Source: Rhodoblastus acidophilus (GTDB lineage Bacteria; Pseudomonadota; Alphaproteobacteria; Rhizobiales; Beijerinckiaceae). From it: 64,000 nucleotides of DNA. Made by a program: the position numbers and the translations under genes. The notes under the pieces are model-generated. The model was not told the DNA's origin, searched no databases, and saw only the letters and a list, made by a program, of their open reading frames with translations. The stretch is taken from contig NZ_JAOQNX010000004.1 in NCBI RefSeq assembly GCF_025961575.1, positions 1 to 64,000 on the forward strand, in the 5' to 3' direction. Shown in pieces: positions 17,881 to 26,254 of this stretch. Within the stretch, counting starts at the first letter, position 1. Every line of letters begins with the position of its first letter.

Positions 17881-19515
17881 TTGAACGCCCCTCTTGGGTC
17901 GGGCGCCGATCTCGGCCGGCTGAAACAGCTGCTGTTCAAGCCGGAACAGGTGAAGATCGAGGCGCTGCAAAGCCAGTGCGACGCCTTCGCGCAGAAGATC
18001 GGCGACGACGCGCGTTTCGAGGCCTCGACCGCGCAGGTGATCGCCGGCGCCTTGCGCAAGGCCGAGGTCTCAGGCCATCGCGAGCTGTCGGCGGCGATCG
18101 CGCCGCTGGTGGTGGCGGCCATTCGCAGCGAGATCATCAATTCGCGCGACATGATGGTCGACGCGCTCTATCCGATCACCGGCCGGCTGGTCACAGCCGC
18201 CGTCGCCAATGCGTTTCGCGATCTGGCGGAAAGCCTGGAGCAGCGCATCGACGCGCTGCTGTCCACCGAGCTGTGGCGGCTGCGGATTCGCGCCTTGCTC
18301 ACGCGCCGCCCGCTCAGCGAGGTGGTGCTGGAGGCCGCGGGTCGGCCGCGCCTGATCCGGCTGCTGGCGCTGGAGCGCGACACCGGCCAGTTCCTGGGGA
18401 GCTGGCGCGCCGACGGGCAGGCGGATGAATCGGTGGCGCTGGTCAGCGGGCTGATCGCCGCCATCAGCCAGTTTTCCGCCCAGGCCTTTGCTCGGGAGCA
18501 TGGCGAGCTGCGCGAACTCGACATGGGGGCGAGCCATGTGCTGCTGCGGGCCTCCGCCCGCATGGTGGTCGCGGCTGAATTTTCCGGCGCGCCCGACGGC
18601 GCCGACAAGCGGCGCATGGATGCCGCGCTGTTCGACCTGATCGACGGCGGCGCGCCGCTCGACGAAAGCGCGCTCGCGCGCGTGGCGCAATCTTTTTCGC
18701 AAAAGCCGCAAGCGAAGCGCTCGCGCGCCTCGCGCTGGGTCCTGGCGGGGTTTTTCGCGGCGGCGTTTTTTGGCGCGCTTTATGTCCCAGCGCGCGACGC
18801 GATCCGCGAGCGCCGCATCGACGCCGCTTTTGTCCAGGCGCAAGCCGCGCAAAAACTCGCGTCATGGCCGGTGACGCTCACTGTCGACCACGGCGCCAAA
18901 AGGGTTGTTTTGCGCGGGCTGGCGCCGGCGGACACCGATCTTGACGCGCTGGCGCGGGTTTTGGCGCCGGCGGCCGCGCCTTACGCCGTCGAGATGGGCG
19001 TGGTCCGGCTCGACGCGCCCGCGCCGCCCCCGCCCGTGGTCTCTTCAGAACCGCGGTTCGCCAGGCTGGATGCGCAAATCGCCGCGCTTGAGGCCGGGCT
19101 CGCCGAGCTGAAGAGCTGGCGGGCCGAGCGCGAGGCCCGCGACGCCGCGCCGGCGGCGGTGTTGGCGCGTCTGGCGGCGTCGAGTGCAATTAACTTCACC
19201 GACGAGGTCACGTTGAAGGAGCCGGACAAGGCGCGGCAGACTTTGGCGGCGCTGGCCGAAGCGTTGAAAACCTCGGGGCTCGGGCTGCGCGTGGTCGGCT
19301 ACACCGATTCGACCGGAATCGCCGCCAAGAACCACGCCTTGTCGCTGGCGCGCGCGACGGCGGTGGTCAAACTGCTGGTCGAGGCCGGCGTGTCGCCGGC
19401 CAAGCTTGTGGCGGTGGGGCGCGGCGACCAGCATCCGCTCCTGGATGACGGCGGCGCCGAGCGCGTCGGCAACCGCCGCGTCGCCTTCGAGCTGCTTGAA
19501 GGCGCGCCGCGATGA
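17881..19515 (+). CDS. Membrane-anchored OmpA-domain protein of the GTPase operon
   Basis: Encodes 544 residues if translated from TTG 17881, directly after the upstream stop codon; an earlier in-frame start at 17821 would overlap that gene. Residues 1 to about 280 are cytoplasmic and include LKQLLFKPE near the N-terminus. A membrane segment lies at about 284-303 (WVLAGFFAAAFFGALYV). Then come a BON-like stretch (about 328-370), a short coiled coil (about 394-423) and an OmpA-like domain (about 436-540, with VVGYTDSTG and NHALSLARATAVVKLL). OmpA-like domains bind peptidoglycan, so the protein should link the cytoplasm to the cell wall. The last 4 bases overlap the GTPase gene. Confidence 0.85.
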   Translation: MNAPLGSGADLGRLKQLLFKPEQVKIEALQSQCDAFAQKIGDDARFEASTAQVIAGALRKAEVSGHRELSAAIAPLVVAAIRSEIINSRDMMVDALYPITGRLVTAAVANAFRDLAESLEQRIDALLSTELWRLRIRALLTRRPLSEVVLEAAGRPRLIRLLALERDTGQFLGSWRADGQADESVALVSGLIAAISQFSAQAFAREHGELRELDMGASHVLLRASARMVVAAEFSGAPDGADKRRMDAALFDLIDGGAPLDESALARVAQSFSQKPQAKRSRASRWVLAGFFAAAFFGALYVPARDAIRERRIDAAFVQAQAAQKLASWPVTLTVDHGAKRVVLRGLAPADTDLDALARVLAPAAAPYAVEMGVVRLDAPAPPPPVVSSEPRFARLDAQIAALEAGLAELKSWRAEREARDAAPAAVLARLAASSAINFTDEVTLKEPDKARQTLAALAEALKTSGLGLRVVGYTDSTGIAAKNHALSLARATAVVKLLVEAGVSPAKLVAVGRGDQHPLLDDGGAERVGNRRVAFELLEGAPR

Positions 19516-20018
19516 ATTTTTCGGCAAAAGTCATGCTGCTCGGCGACATCGGGGTGGGTAAAACCTCGCTGGCGCGGCGGCTGGTGTTCGGAAAATTCGA
19601 CGGCGATTACAAGACGACGATCGGGGTCGACATTCTCACCCACGAACTGAAACTCGTGGGCCGGCCCGAGGACATCTGGGCCAAGCTGCTGTTGTGGGAC
19701 ACCGACGGCGATTTCGGCCAGCACATTTTCAAGTCGGTCTATCTCGCCGGCGCCTCGGGCGCGCTGGTGGTCGCCGACGCCTCGCGCCCGGCCACGATCG
19801 AAAAAATGTTCACTTTGGCGGCCGGGTTCAGCGAGGCCATACCGGGGCGGCCGGTTCTGGGATTGGTGAACAAGGCGGACATCGTTCGGCCGAACCTCTG
19901 TGGCGTCGACCGTCTCGGATTGCCGGAGGAGCAGATCATGGTCACCAGCGCCAAATCGGGCGAAAACGTCAACGAGGCCTTTGGAGGCATCGCCGAGACG
20001 ATTTATCGGCGGCGGTGA
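19512..20018 (+). CDS. Rab/Ras-like small GTPase
   Basis: Encodes 168 residues, essentially a bare small-GTPase domain. G1 is GDIGVGKTS (residues 11-19), switch I is YKTTIGVD with Thr36, G3 is WDTDGDFG (62-69), G4 is NKAD (120-123) and G5 is TSAK (145-148). Switch I closely resembles eukaryotic Rab proteins. In G3 the usual DTAGQ is DTDGD, so the catalytic glutamine is missing. No C-terminal cysteine for lipidation exists, so membrane recruitment probably depends on the OmpA-domain protein encoded just upstream with a 4-base overlap. The role is unknown; polarity or envelope-linked signalling is plausible by analogy with MglA-type GTPases. Confidence 0.9.
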   Translation: MNFSAKVMLLGDIGVGKTSLARRLVFGKFDGDYKTTIGVDILTHELKLVGRPEDIWAKLLLWDTDGDFGQHIFKSVYLAGASGALVVADASRPATIEKMFTLAAGFSEAIPGRPVLGLVNKADIVRPNLCGVDRLGLPEEQIMVTSAKSGENVNEAFGGIAETIYRRR

Positions 20019-20053
20019 GGAATTTTCCGTGGCTGCCGCCTAAAGCCATAAGC

Positions 20054-20292
20054 GCACGGCAGTCCGGGGAAATTGTCGGTTCCACAGATACGCGAATGTC
20101 CGCATTGAGATGCAACTCTATGTCGTCATGGCCGGGCGTCGTCCCGGCCATCCACGCGGCGCCGCAATGCGAACTGCCGGAGGTTTTCCCCCGCGGGCCG
20201 GCGTGGATGCCCGGGACAAGCCCGGGCATGACGTTCTTGGGTTGAAATCGCGCTGGGAAACCAACCAAGATTGTTTCCCCGGACAGCCGTGC
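20054..20292 (+). mobile_element. MITE-like element, copy 1 (239 bp)
   Basis: This non-coding 239-bp element matches the one at 45196-45434 over its whole length with about ten differences. Its ends are inverted repeats of 19 bp: left GCACGGCAGTCCGGGGAAA (20054-20072), right TTTCCCCGGACAGCCGTGC (20274-20292), one mismatch. The interior holds two family A palindromes in opposite orientation (about 20125-20160 and 20198-20233). It lies between the GTPase gene and the 3' end of kup. It has no transposase, so it would have to be mobilised in trans. Confidence 0.8.
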
Positions 20293-20333
20293 CGCAAGCG
20301 GTGCGAGGGAGCGGCGCCTGCGCCGCCGCCGCT

Positions 20334-22250
20334 TCAAATCGTCACCTGGGCGCCCAGCTCCACCACCCGATCCGAGGGAATCGAGAAAAAGTCGGTCGCA
20401 TTGGCCGATTGTTTCGACAGGGTCACAAAAAGCCTGTCCTGCCACTGCGGCATGCCCGAGACCGGCGAGGTCTTGAGCGTGCGTTTCCCCAGGAAGAACG
20501 ACGTCGTCATGATGTCGAACTTGAAGCCGGCCTTGCGCATCAGCGCCATGGCGGCGGGGACGCGCGGGCTCTCCATGAAGCCGAAATGCAGCGTCACCCG
20601 CAAAAAGTCGTCCGATAGCCGTTCGATCTCGAAGCGATTGGCTTCGGGCACGCGCGGCATGGGCTCGGTGACGATGTTCATCACCACCACCCGCTCATGC
20701 ACCACCTTATTGTGCTTGAGATTGTGCATCAGCGCGGAGGGGGCGACATTGGGATCGCCGGTCAGGAACACCGCCGTTCCCGCCACCCGCTGCGGCCTGG
20801 ATTTTTCCAGCATGCGGATCAGGTCGGCGGTCGGAATGGAGTCGCGCTGCATCTTTTTCGCCAGCAGGTCCGTGCCGCGCACCCAGGTCCACATCACCAC
20901 CATGGCCAGCGCGCCCATGCTCAGCGGCACCCAGCCGCCCTCCAAAACCTTGATCAGATTGGCCGCCATAAAGGCGAGGTCGACGGTGAGAAAGAAGCCG
21001 ATCACCGGAAGGGCGAGCCAGAGCGGCCAGCGCCACAATTTCCACACCACGAAAAAGGCGAGGCTGGTGGTGACCATCATCGTGCCGGTCACGGCGATGC
21101 CATAGGCGTTGGCGAGATTGTCGGAGGTGCGGAACATAAAGACCAGCATCAGCACGCCAATCAGCAGCGTCTTGTTCACGCGCGGCACATAGATCTGCCC
21201 CTCGGTGCTGGCGGATGTGTGCTGGATCTCCAGACGCGGCAGCAGCCCGAGCTGGATCGCCTGCCGCGACAGAGAGAAAGCGCCGGTGATCACCGCCTGG
21301 GAGGCGATGATGGTGGCGACGGTGGCCAGCACGACGAAGGGGATCAACGACCATTCCGGCGCCATCAGGTAGAACGGGTCCTTCACCGCCTCGGGGTCCC
21401 TGAGCACCAGCGCGCCCTGGCCCAGATAATTGCAGATCAGCGCCGGCAGCACGAACACCAGCCAGGCGATCTGGATCGGTTTTCTGCCGAAATGGCCCAT
21501 ATCGGCGTATAGCGCCTCCGCGCCGGTGACGGCCAGAAACACCAGGCCCAGCGTGACGAAGCCGGCGGCGCCGTGGCCGAATAGGAAGCTTAAGCCCAGG
21601 CGCGGATCGAAGGCGGTCAGGATGCGCGGCGCGTCGGCGATATGCGCGACGCCCATGGCGGCGAGCAGGGAAAAGAACACCACCATGACCGGGCCGAAAA
21701 AGGCGGCGACCCGCGCCGTGCCGCCGCTCTGCACCACAAACAGCGAGACCAGGATGACGACGGAAATCGGCAGCACATAGGGCTGGAAGGCGGGAGAGGC
21801 CGTATTCAACCCCTCGACCGCCGACAAAACCGATATGGCCGGGGTGATCACCGCATCGCCGGCGAACAAGGCGGCGCCGGCGACGCCGAGCAGAAAAATG
21901 ATTTTTGAATGTCCGCCGAAGGATTTGCGCGCCAGCGCCATCAGCGACAGCGTGCCGCCCTCGCCCTTGTTGTCCGCCCACATCAGGAAGAACACATATT
22001 TGAGCGTGACGGTGATGAACAAAGCCCAGATCAGCAGCGAGACGACGCCGATCACCTCGGATTCGACGACGCCATCGGCCTTCATATGGTCGAGCGCGGT
22101 TTTGAGCGCATAAAGAGGGCTGGTGCCGATGTCGCCATAGACCACGCCCATCGAGCCCAGCATCATCGTCCAGAATTTTTGCTGCTCTGGGGCGGGGTGG
22201 GCCTCGGTCTGGGGAAGGGGGGCGGAAGGCTGCGCGGCGTCTTGCGACAT
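20334..22250 (-). CDS. kup: Low-affinity potassium transporter Kup
   Basis: Encodes 638 residues. Kup takes up potassium, probably with protons, across the inner membrane. The family signature VYGDIGTSPLYALKTAL begins at about residue 36, about twelve membrane segments follow, and the cytoplasmic C-terminus ends in the usual RVVELGAQVTI. The start codon at 22250 has AGGA upstream. Neighbours suggest a single-gene unit. No regulatory riboswitch is apparent upstream. Confidence 0.96.
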   Translation of the reverse strand: MSQDAAQPSAPLPQTEAHPAPEQQKFWTMMLGSMGVVYGDIGTSPLYALKTALDHMKADGVVESEVIGVVSLLIWALFITVTLKYVFFLMWADNKGEGGTLSLMALARKSFGGHSKIIFLLGVAGAALFAGDAVITPAISVLSAVEGLNTASPAFQPYVLPISVVILVSLFVVQSGGTARVAAFFGPVMVVFFSLLAAMGVAHIADAPRILTAFDPRLGLSFLFGHGAAGFVTLGLVFLAVTGAEALYADMGHFGRKPIQIAWLVFVLPALICNYLGQGALVLRDPEAVKDPFYLMAPEWSLIPFVVLATVATIIASQAVITGAFSLSRQAIQLGLLPRLEIQHTSASTEGQIYVPRVNKTLLIGVLMLVFMFRTSDNLANAYGIAVTGTMMVTTSLAFFVVWKLWRWPLWLALPVIGFFLTVDLAFMAANLIKVLEGGWVPLSMGALAMVVMWTWVRGTDLLAKKMQRDSIPTADLIRMLEKSRPQRVAGTAVFLTGDPNVAPSALMHNLKHNKVVHERVVVMNIVTEPMPRVPEANRFEIERLSDDFLRVTLHFGFMESPRVPAAMALMRKAGFKFDIMTTSFFLGKRTLKTSPVSGMPQWQDRLFVTLSKQSANATDFFSIPSDRVVELGAQVTI

Positions 22251-22375
22251 GGAAAATCCTGGCGAGGCCTTGGGCTCTCGTTCGCGCGGACCTTGGCGCC
22301 GGCCGGCGTAAGACGTCGATGCGGAAGGCGGTCGCCGGGCATAAGGAAAGTATAAAGACGCGCCCGCGCCCGGAC

Positions 22376-22792
22376 CTACAGCAGCCCCAGGGCGCTCAAT
22401 TCGCGCCGCAATGCCTCCGGCATGTCCGCGCCCGCACTCGTCAAATCGGGCGGGGCGTCCTCGGCTTTCAGATAGCGCCAGCCCTGAAAAGCGCGGCAGG
22501 GCCGGGGAGCGACCGCGACGATCTCATCGTCCAATTGCAGGGCGCAGCGGCGCACGCCGGCGGAATCGACGAAATCCTCAAGGCCGATCAGCTTTTGCCG
22601 GACGGAGATCTGGCCCTTGATCACCCAATAGAGCGAGCCGCCATCCAAAACCTCCTTGTCCCGGCTCGGGCGCATGCGCGTGACATGGGCGTGGACGGCG
22701 CCCGGACTTTTTTGGGCGCGCAACAGCGTCCAGCGGCGCAGTTCGTCGACCGACTCGATTCCGACGCAGAGTTTGAGCAGGTGCAGGGGCAT
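22376..22792 (-). CDS. DUF1489 family protein
   Basis: Encodes 138 residues matching the alphaproteobacterial DUF1489 family from MPLHLLKLCVGIESVDEL through HVTRMRPSR, DGGSLYWVIKGQISVRQ and RAFQGWRYLKAEDAP. The function of this conserved family is not known. It is soluble and has no signal peptide. It lies between kup and a family C repeat and is probably transcribed alone. Confidence 0.85.
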   Translation of the reverse strand: MPLHLLKLCVGIESVDELRRWTLLRAQKSPGAVHAHVTRMRPSRDKEVLDGGSLYWVIKGQISVRQKLIGLEDFVDSAGVRRCALQLDDEIVAVAPRPCRAFQGWRYLKAEDAPPDLTSAGADMPEALRRELSALGLL

Positions 22793-22802
22793 GAGCGCGT
22801 TC

Positions 22803-22913
22803 TAGCCTTTGGAGCGCGTTCGGTGAACTCCTGTTCACCGAACTCACTCCAGTTCTTAGTTTTGACGCATTTTCTTCACGCGAACCGGCATCCACTTCGC
22901 TCGAAAATGCTCT
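22803..22913 (-). repeat. Family C repeat, reverse copy
   Basis: Read on the minus strand it contains AGCATTTTCGAGCGAAGTGG, then ATGCCGGTTCGCGTGAAGAA, AATGCGTCAAAAC and a hairpin TTCGGTGAAC..GTTCACCGAA. It matches 26154-26254 and 39904-40004, with a remnant at 52676-52710. Here it fills the gap between the DUF1489 gene and the J-domain gene. Confidence 0.85.
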
Positions 22914-22937
22914 CGCGCGCCTCGCGCCTATCCCGAA

Positions 22938-23693
22938 ATGCCAACCCTGGCGCCTCTGGGGAAGACCGCCTATGTTTCGCTCCAATACCTGCGGTTGCGC
23001 CTGGAATGTGGGGAGGCGACGATTTTCTTTCTGCTTGGACTGCTCGTCCTGATTCTGATCGTGCTCGGTTTGCGTGAACTCGGCCGGGCGCCGCCGGCGC
23101 GCGTCGCCGCGATGATGCGCCAGGGCGTGGCGGGCATCGCTTTGTTCGCCGCGGCGCTGATGCTGGCGCGCGGCCAGCTCGCCGCGGCGCTGGCGCTGGC
23201 CGGCGTGGCGCTGGCCGCCCTGGGCCGGAACTTTTCCTCGATCTTCGCCGGCAAGCGCGGCCCCGCCGTCGACATGGAGTTCGACGATTTCGGCGTGCGC
23301 GACGGCGCGGTGCGCTCCGGGCCCTTCGCCGGCTCGAAACTGTCGGAACTGTCGAAGGCGCAATGCCTCGCGCTCTACGCCCAGTGTCGCGGCGAAAGTC
23401 CCGCGGCGCTGATGGCGCTAGAGGCTTATTTCGACCGCCGCTTTCCCGGATGGCGCGTGACAGCGCAGGACGACGCGGACGCGGGGCGGGGAGGCGGCCT
23501 CCGCCGCGCCGGCGAAATGAGCGAGCAGGAAGCGTATGAGACGCTCGGACTTCGATGGGGGGCGAGCGCGGACGAGATCGTGCGCGCGCACCGGACGCTC
23601 ATGAAGGAACGTCATCCCGACCACGGGGGGACGACGGATGACGCGGCCAGGCTCAATCAGGCCAAGGACAGACTCTTGCGGCGTCACGGGTGA
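22938..23693 (+). CDS. Membrane protein with C-terminal J domain
   Basis: Encodes up to 251 residues. Hydrophobic segments lie at about residues 28-46 (IFFLLGLLVLILIVLGLREL) and about 65-95. The last 60 residues form a J domain with the HPD signature in MKERHPDHGG. This layout resembles the Tim14/Pam18-like membrane J proteins common in alphaproteobacteria, which recruit DnaK to the membrane. The start is uncertain: ATG 22938 begins 24 bases after the family C repeat, and no strong ribosome-binding site is visible. Confidence 0.8.
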   Translation: MPTLAPLGKTAYVSLQYLRLRLECGEATIFFLLGLLVLILIVLGLRELGRAPPARVAAMMRQGVAGIALFAAALMLARGQLAAALALAGVALAALGRNFSSIFAGKRGPAVDMEFDDFGVRDGAVRSGPFAGSKLSELSKAQCLALYAQCRGESPAALMALEAYFDRRFPGWRVTAQDDADAGRGGGLRRAGEMSEQEAYETLGLRWGASADEIVRAHRTLMKERHPDHGGTTDDAARLNQAKDRLLRRHG

Positions 23694-23752
23694 CGACCCT
23701 CCCACTCATCTACGCGACAACTCGAACCAACCTTTAACTGCTCCGGCGCGCC

Positions 23753-25387
23753 TCAGTTGCGCGTCGCGAAGCAGGAAAAACCCGAACTTTTCAACGCCTT
23801 GCACGCTGCCTCGGCGCGCGATTCCTCCAGCCCGGCGAAGCGGGCGCGGTAGAGGGTCTCGCGACCCTTGTGGACCGCCTCGGTATAGCCCTTGGCGCCG
23901 CCGAGCAGCGCGGCGCGCTTTTCCCGGGCGCTCTTGATCAGGGCTTCCGCCTTGTCGGCGTCGTCGGTCGCGCCGATCTGCAGGATCCAGCCGGAGACGG
24001 CGGGTTTGGCGGAGGCGATCTTGTCCTTGCCCTTGTCGCTGACGCCCTCGTCCTTTTCCGGCGGCTTGGGGGTCGGCTTGATCTCGACGCGGGTCTCCAG
24101 CTTGGGCTTGGGGGCCGCGCCGGTGATCCAGCGCATGCCGCCGGGGGTGGCGGCGCCGGCGCCGTCCTGGGCTTTTCGCGTCGAGCCGTCCTGCGCGGGA
24201 CGGGCGGCGGGGCGCTCCTCGGGGCGCTGCGGCGGCTGCGGCGTCGCCGCGACATAGGCGGGGCGGGGACGCGGGTCCGGGATCACGGCGGCGAGTTGCA
24301 GCCGCGGCGGCTCGGCGGCGATAGGCTTGGGCTCCGGCTTGGGCTCCGCTTTGGGTTCGGGTTTCGGCTCCGGCTTGGGCTCGGCGACGCGGCGGGGCTC
24401 GGGCGCGGGTTGCGCCTGCGCGGAATCGTCATCCGAATCGGCGCTGGCGGTCTGGACGGCGCCGCGTCCGCCGGCGTCGTCGATATGCGCCTCGATCAGG
24501 CGCTCCATATAGGCGTCGCGGGAGGGGGCGCTCTTGCCGCCCATCACCACGGAAATCAGATAATGGCCGTCGCGCTTGACCGAGCTGAGCAGGTTGAAGC
24601 CGGAGGCGGCGGTATAGCCGGTCTTGATGCCGTCCATGCCCTCGACGCGATCCATCAGATGGTTGTGGTTGTGGATGCGCTGGCCACGCCAGGAGACTTC
24701 GTGCAGCGAGAAATAGCGGTAGTAGCGGGGAAAGCGCGCCTGGATGTCGCGGCCGAGAATGGCGAGATCATAGGCGGTGGTGATCTGCTCGTTGTTGGGC
24801 AGGCCCGAGGCGTTGCGGTAGAGCGTGCGGGTCATGCCCAGTGAATGCGCCTTGCGCGTCATCATCTCGGCGAAATCCGACTCGGTGCCGCCGACCGCCT
24901 CGGCGACGGCGACGGCGATGTCATTGGCCGATTTGGTGACGATCACCTTGATGGCGTCTTCGACCCGGATGGTCTTGCCGGGGGGCAGGCCGAGCTTCGA
25001 CGGCGCCTGCGCCGCCGCATGGGCGGAAATCGGAATCTCGTCGTCGAGCGACATCTTGCCGGCCTGCAATTGCTCGAACAGCAGGTAAAGCGTCATCACC
25101 TTGGTGACGGAGGCGGGATGGCGCGGCGCATGTTCGTTCATGCCCCAGATCACATGGCCGGTGGCGCCGTCGACCGCGATCGCGGCGGTCGCGGTCCCGG
25201 CCATGGCGGGCCGCGCGTGGCGGGCGTGATGGCCATGCAGATTGGCGTGGACGCGATGAGCGCCGTGATGATGATGGCGGCGGGCTTCAGCGGGGGAGGT
25301 GAGGGAGGCGGCGGCGACGAGGGCGATGACGAAGCCGGAGAGGGTCGCGCGGAGTCGACGCGGACCGCCGAGGAAGCTCTGGAACAT
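23753..25387 (-). CDS. D-alanyl-D-alanine carboxypeptidase with SPOR domain
   Basis: Encodes 544 residues from ATG 25387. A signal peptide (ATLSGFVIALVAAASLTSPA) is followed by a His-rich stretch, then the S11-type penicillin-binding domain with SxxK in SVTK, SAN and KTG in GIKTGYTAASG. Residues of about 330-440 are low complexity with EPKPEPK repeats, and the last 75 residues form a SPOR domain (SGWILQIGATDDADKAEAL). The enzyme trims pentapeptide side chains in the periplasm, and the SPOR domain would direct it to denuded septal glycan. It is divergent from the phasin gene. Confidence 0.92.
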   Translation of the reverse strand: MFQSFLGGPRRLRATLSGFVIALVAAASLTSPAEARRHHHHGAHRVHANLHGHHARHARPAMAGTATAAIAVDGATGHVIWGMNEHAPRHPASVTKVMTLYLLFEQLQAGKMSLDDEIPISAHAAAQAPSKLGLPPGKTIRVEDAIKVIVTKSANDIAVAVAEAVGGTESDFAEMMTRKAHSLGMTRTLYRNASGLPNNEQITTAYDLAILGRDIQARFPRYYRYFSLHEVSWRGQRIHNHNHLMDRVEGMDGIKTGYTAASGFNLLSSVKRDGHYLISVVMGGKSAPSRDAYMERLIEAHIDDAGGRGAVQTASADSDDDSAQAQPAPEPRRVAEPKPEPKPEPKAEPKPEPKPIAAEPPRLQLAAVIPDPRPRPAYVAATPQPPQRPEERPAARPAQDGSTRKAQDGAGAATPGGMRWITGAAPKPKLETRVEIKPTPKPPEKDEGVSDKGKDKIASAKPAVSGWILQIGATDDADKAEALIKSAREKRAALLGGAKGYTEAVHKGRETLYRARFAGLEESRAEAACKALKSSGFSCFATRN

Positions 25388-25519
25388 ACACCAATCCCGA
25401 AGGGTGAACTGACACATTCGTCTGCTGTGGCGCCGACGAAACTTTGTTCAAATTAGACCCAATGCGGTTACTCCCCCGTTAAGCGGGTTGCTGAACAGAG
25501 GGTTAACGAAAGTTTATGG

Positions 25520-25565
25520 TGCACCGCACAACGAATCATTGACAATTTTGTGCGCTGCATATAAA
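25520..25565 (+). promoter_or_regulatory. Phasin promoter with two PhaR-like operators
   Basis: TTGACA 25539-25544 and TATAAA 25560-25565 form a sigma-70-like promoter with a 15-base spacer. Two TGC-N3-GCA palindromes are present: TGCACCGCA 25520-25528, upstream of -35, and TGCGCTGCA 25551-25559, between the two boxes. Alphaproteobacterial PhaR repressors bind TGC-N3-GCA-type sites before phasin genes and are released by polyhydroxybutyrate. The match of sequence, position and neighbouring gene supports PhaR control. No phaR gene is in the window. Confidence 0.6.
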
Positions 25566-25642
25566 GGTAATGCCTGAGAACCGGAGAAAACGTTCTCACG
25601 GAATTCCTCAAGCCGCCCAGCGGCAAAATCATAGGTGCTACA

Positions 25643-25987
25643 ATGGCTATCAACTTCGAAGACTACCAGAAGGTCAGCAAGGAACAGATCGACGCGATCC
25701 AGGCTTCCGCTGTGGAAGTTTCCAAGCAGCTCCAGGCCATCGCCGCGGAAAGCACCGACTACGCCAAGAAGTCCCTCGAGCACGGCTCCGCCTTTGTCGA
25801 GAAGCTGCTCGGCGTGACCAAGTTCGAAGACGCCGTCGCCCTGCAGCAGGAATACGCCAAGGCCTCCTATGAAGGCTTCGTCGCCCAGACCACCAAGCTC
25901 GGCGAGCTCTATTCCAACGTCGCCAAGGAAGCCTGGAAGCCGGTCGAAGCCGCCTGGTCCAAGGTTCAGTCCTCCGTCGCCGCGTAA
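25643..25987 (+). CDS. Phasin family protein
   Basis: Encodes 114 residues, wholly helical and amphipathic, with the phasin pattern (FEDYQKVSKEQIDAIQASAV and QQEYAKASYEGFVAQTTKLG). Phasins coat polyhydroxyalkanoate granules and control their size. It has no signal peptide. A likely PhaR-controlled promoter lies upstream and a strong terminator downstream, so it is a single-gene unit and is probably highly expressed. Confidence 0.9.
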   Translation: MAINFEDYQKVSKEQIDAIQASAVEVSKQLQAIAAESTDYAKKSLEHGSAFVEKLLGVTKFEDAVALQQEYAKASYEGFVAQTTKLGELYSNVAKEAWKPVEAAWSKVQSSVAA

Positions 25988-26023
25988 GTTTCATCCGCCC
26001 GTCCGGGCGGTCTGATCTGTGAA

Positions 26024-26060
26024 CGCCCGGTTCGGCCCGACGCCGAGCCGGGCGTTTGCG
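26024..26060 (+). terminator. Intrinsic terminator of the phasin gene
   Basis: CGCCCGGTTCGGC 26024-26036 pairs with GCCGAGCCGGGCG 26042-26054 (13 bp with one G-U pair), followed by TTTGCGTTTT. It is 36 bases after the phasin stop codon. Confidence 0.85.
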
Positions 26061-26153
26061 TTTTGCCTTTGGCGGTTTGCCCTAGGCGTTTTGCGTTTTT
26101 GCTTGGCGCTGTTTGCCGGGGCCGGTCCGTGTTTCGCCCCTTTCGCCGCTTAC

Positions 26154-26254
26154 AGCATTTTCGAGCGAAGTGGATGCCGGTTCGCGTGAAGAAAATGCGT
26201 CAAACCAAAGAACGAGAGCGCGCTCGGTGAACGGGGTTCACCGAACGCGCTCTA
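26154..26254 (+). repeat. Family C repeat
   Basis: It starts AGCATTTTCGAGCGAAGTGG and ends in a long hairpin, AGAGCGCG.TCGGTGAAC paired with GTTCACCGA.CGCGCTCT (about 26216-26252). It is a copy of the element at 39904-40004 and, reversed, 22803-22913. It sits in the gap of about 570 bases between the phasin and clpS. The rest of that gap (26255-26554) shows no gene I can support. Confidence 0.85.
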
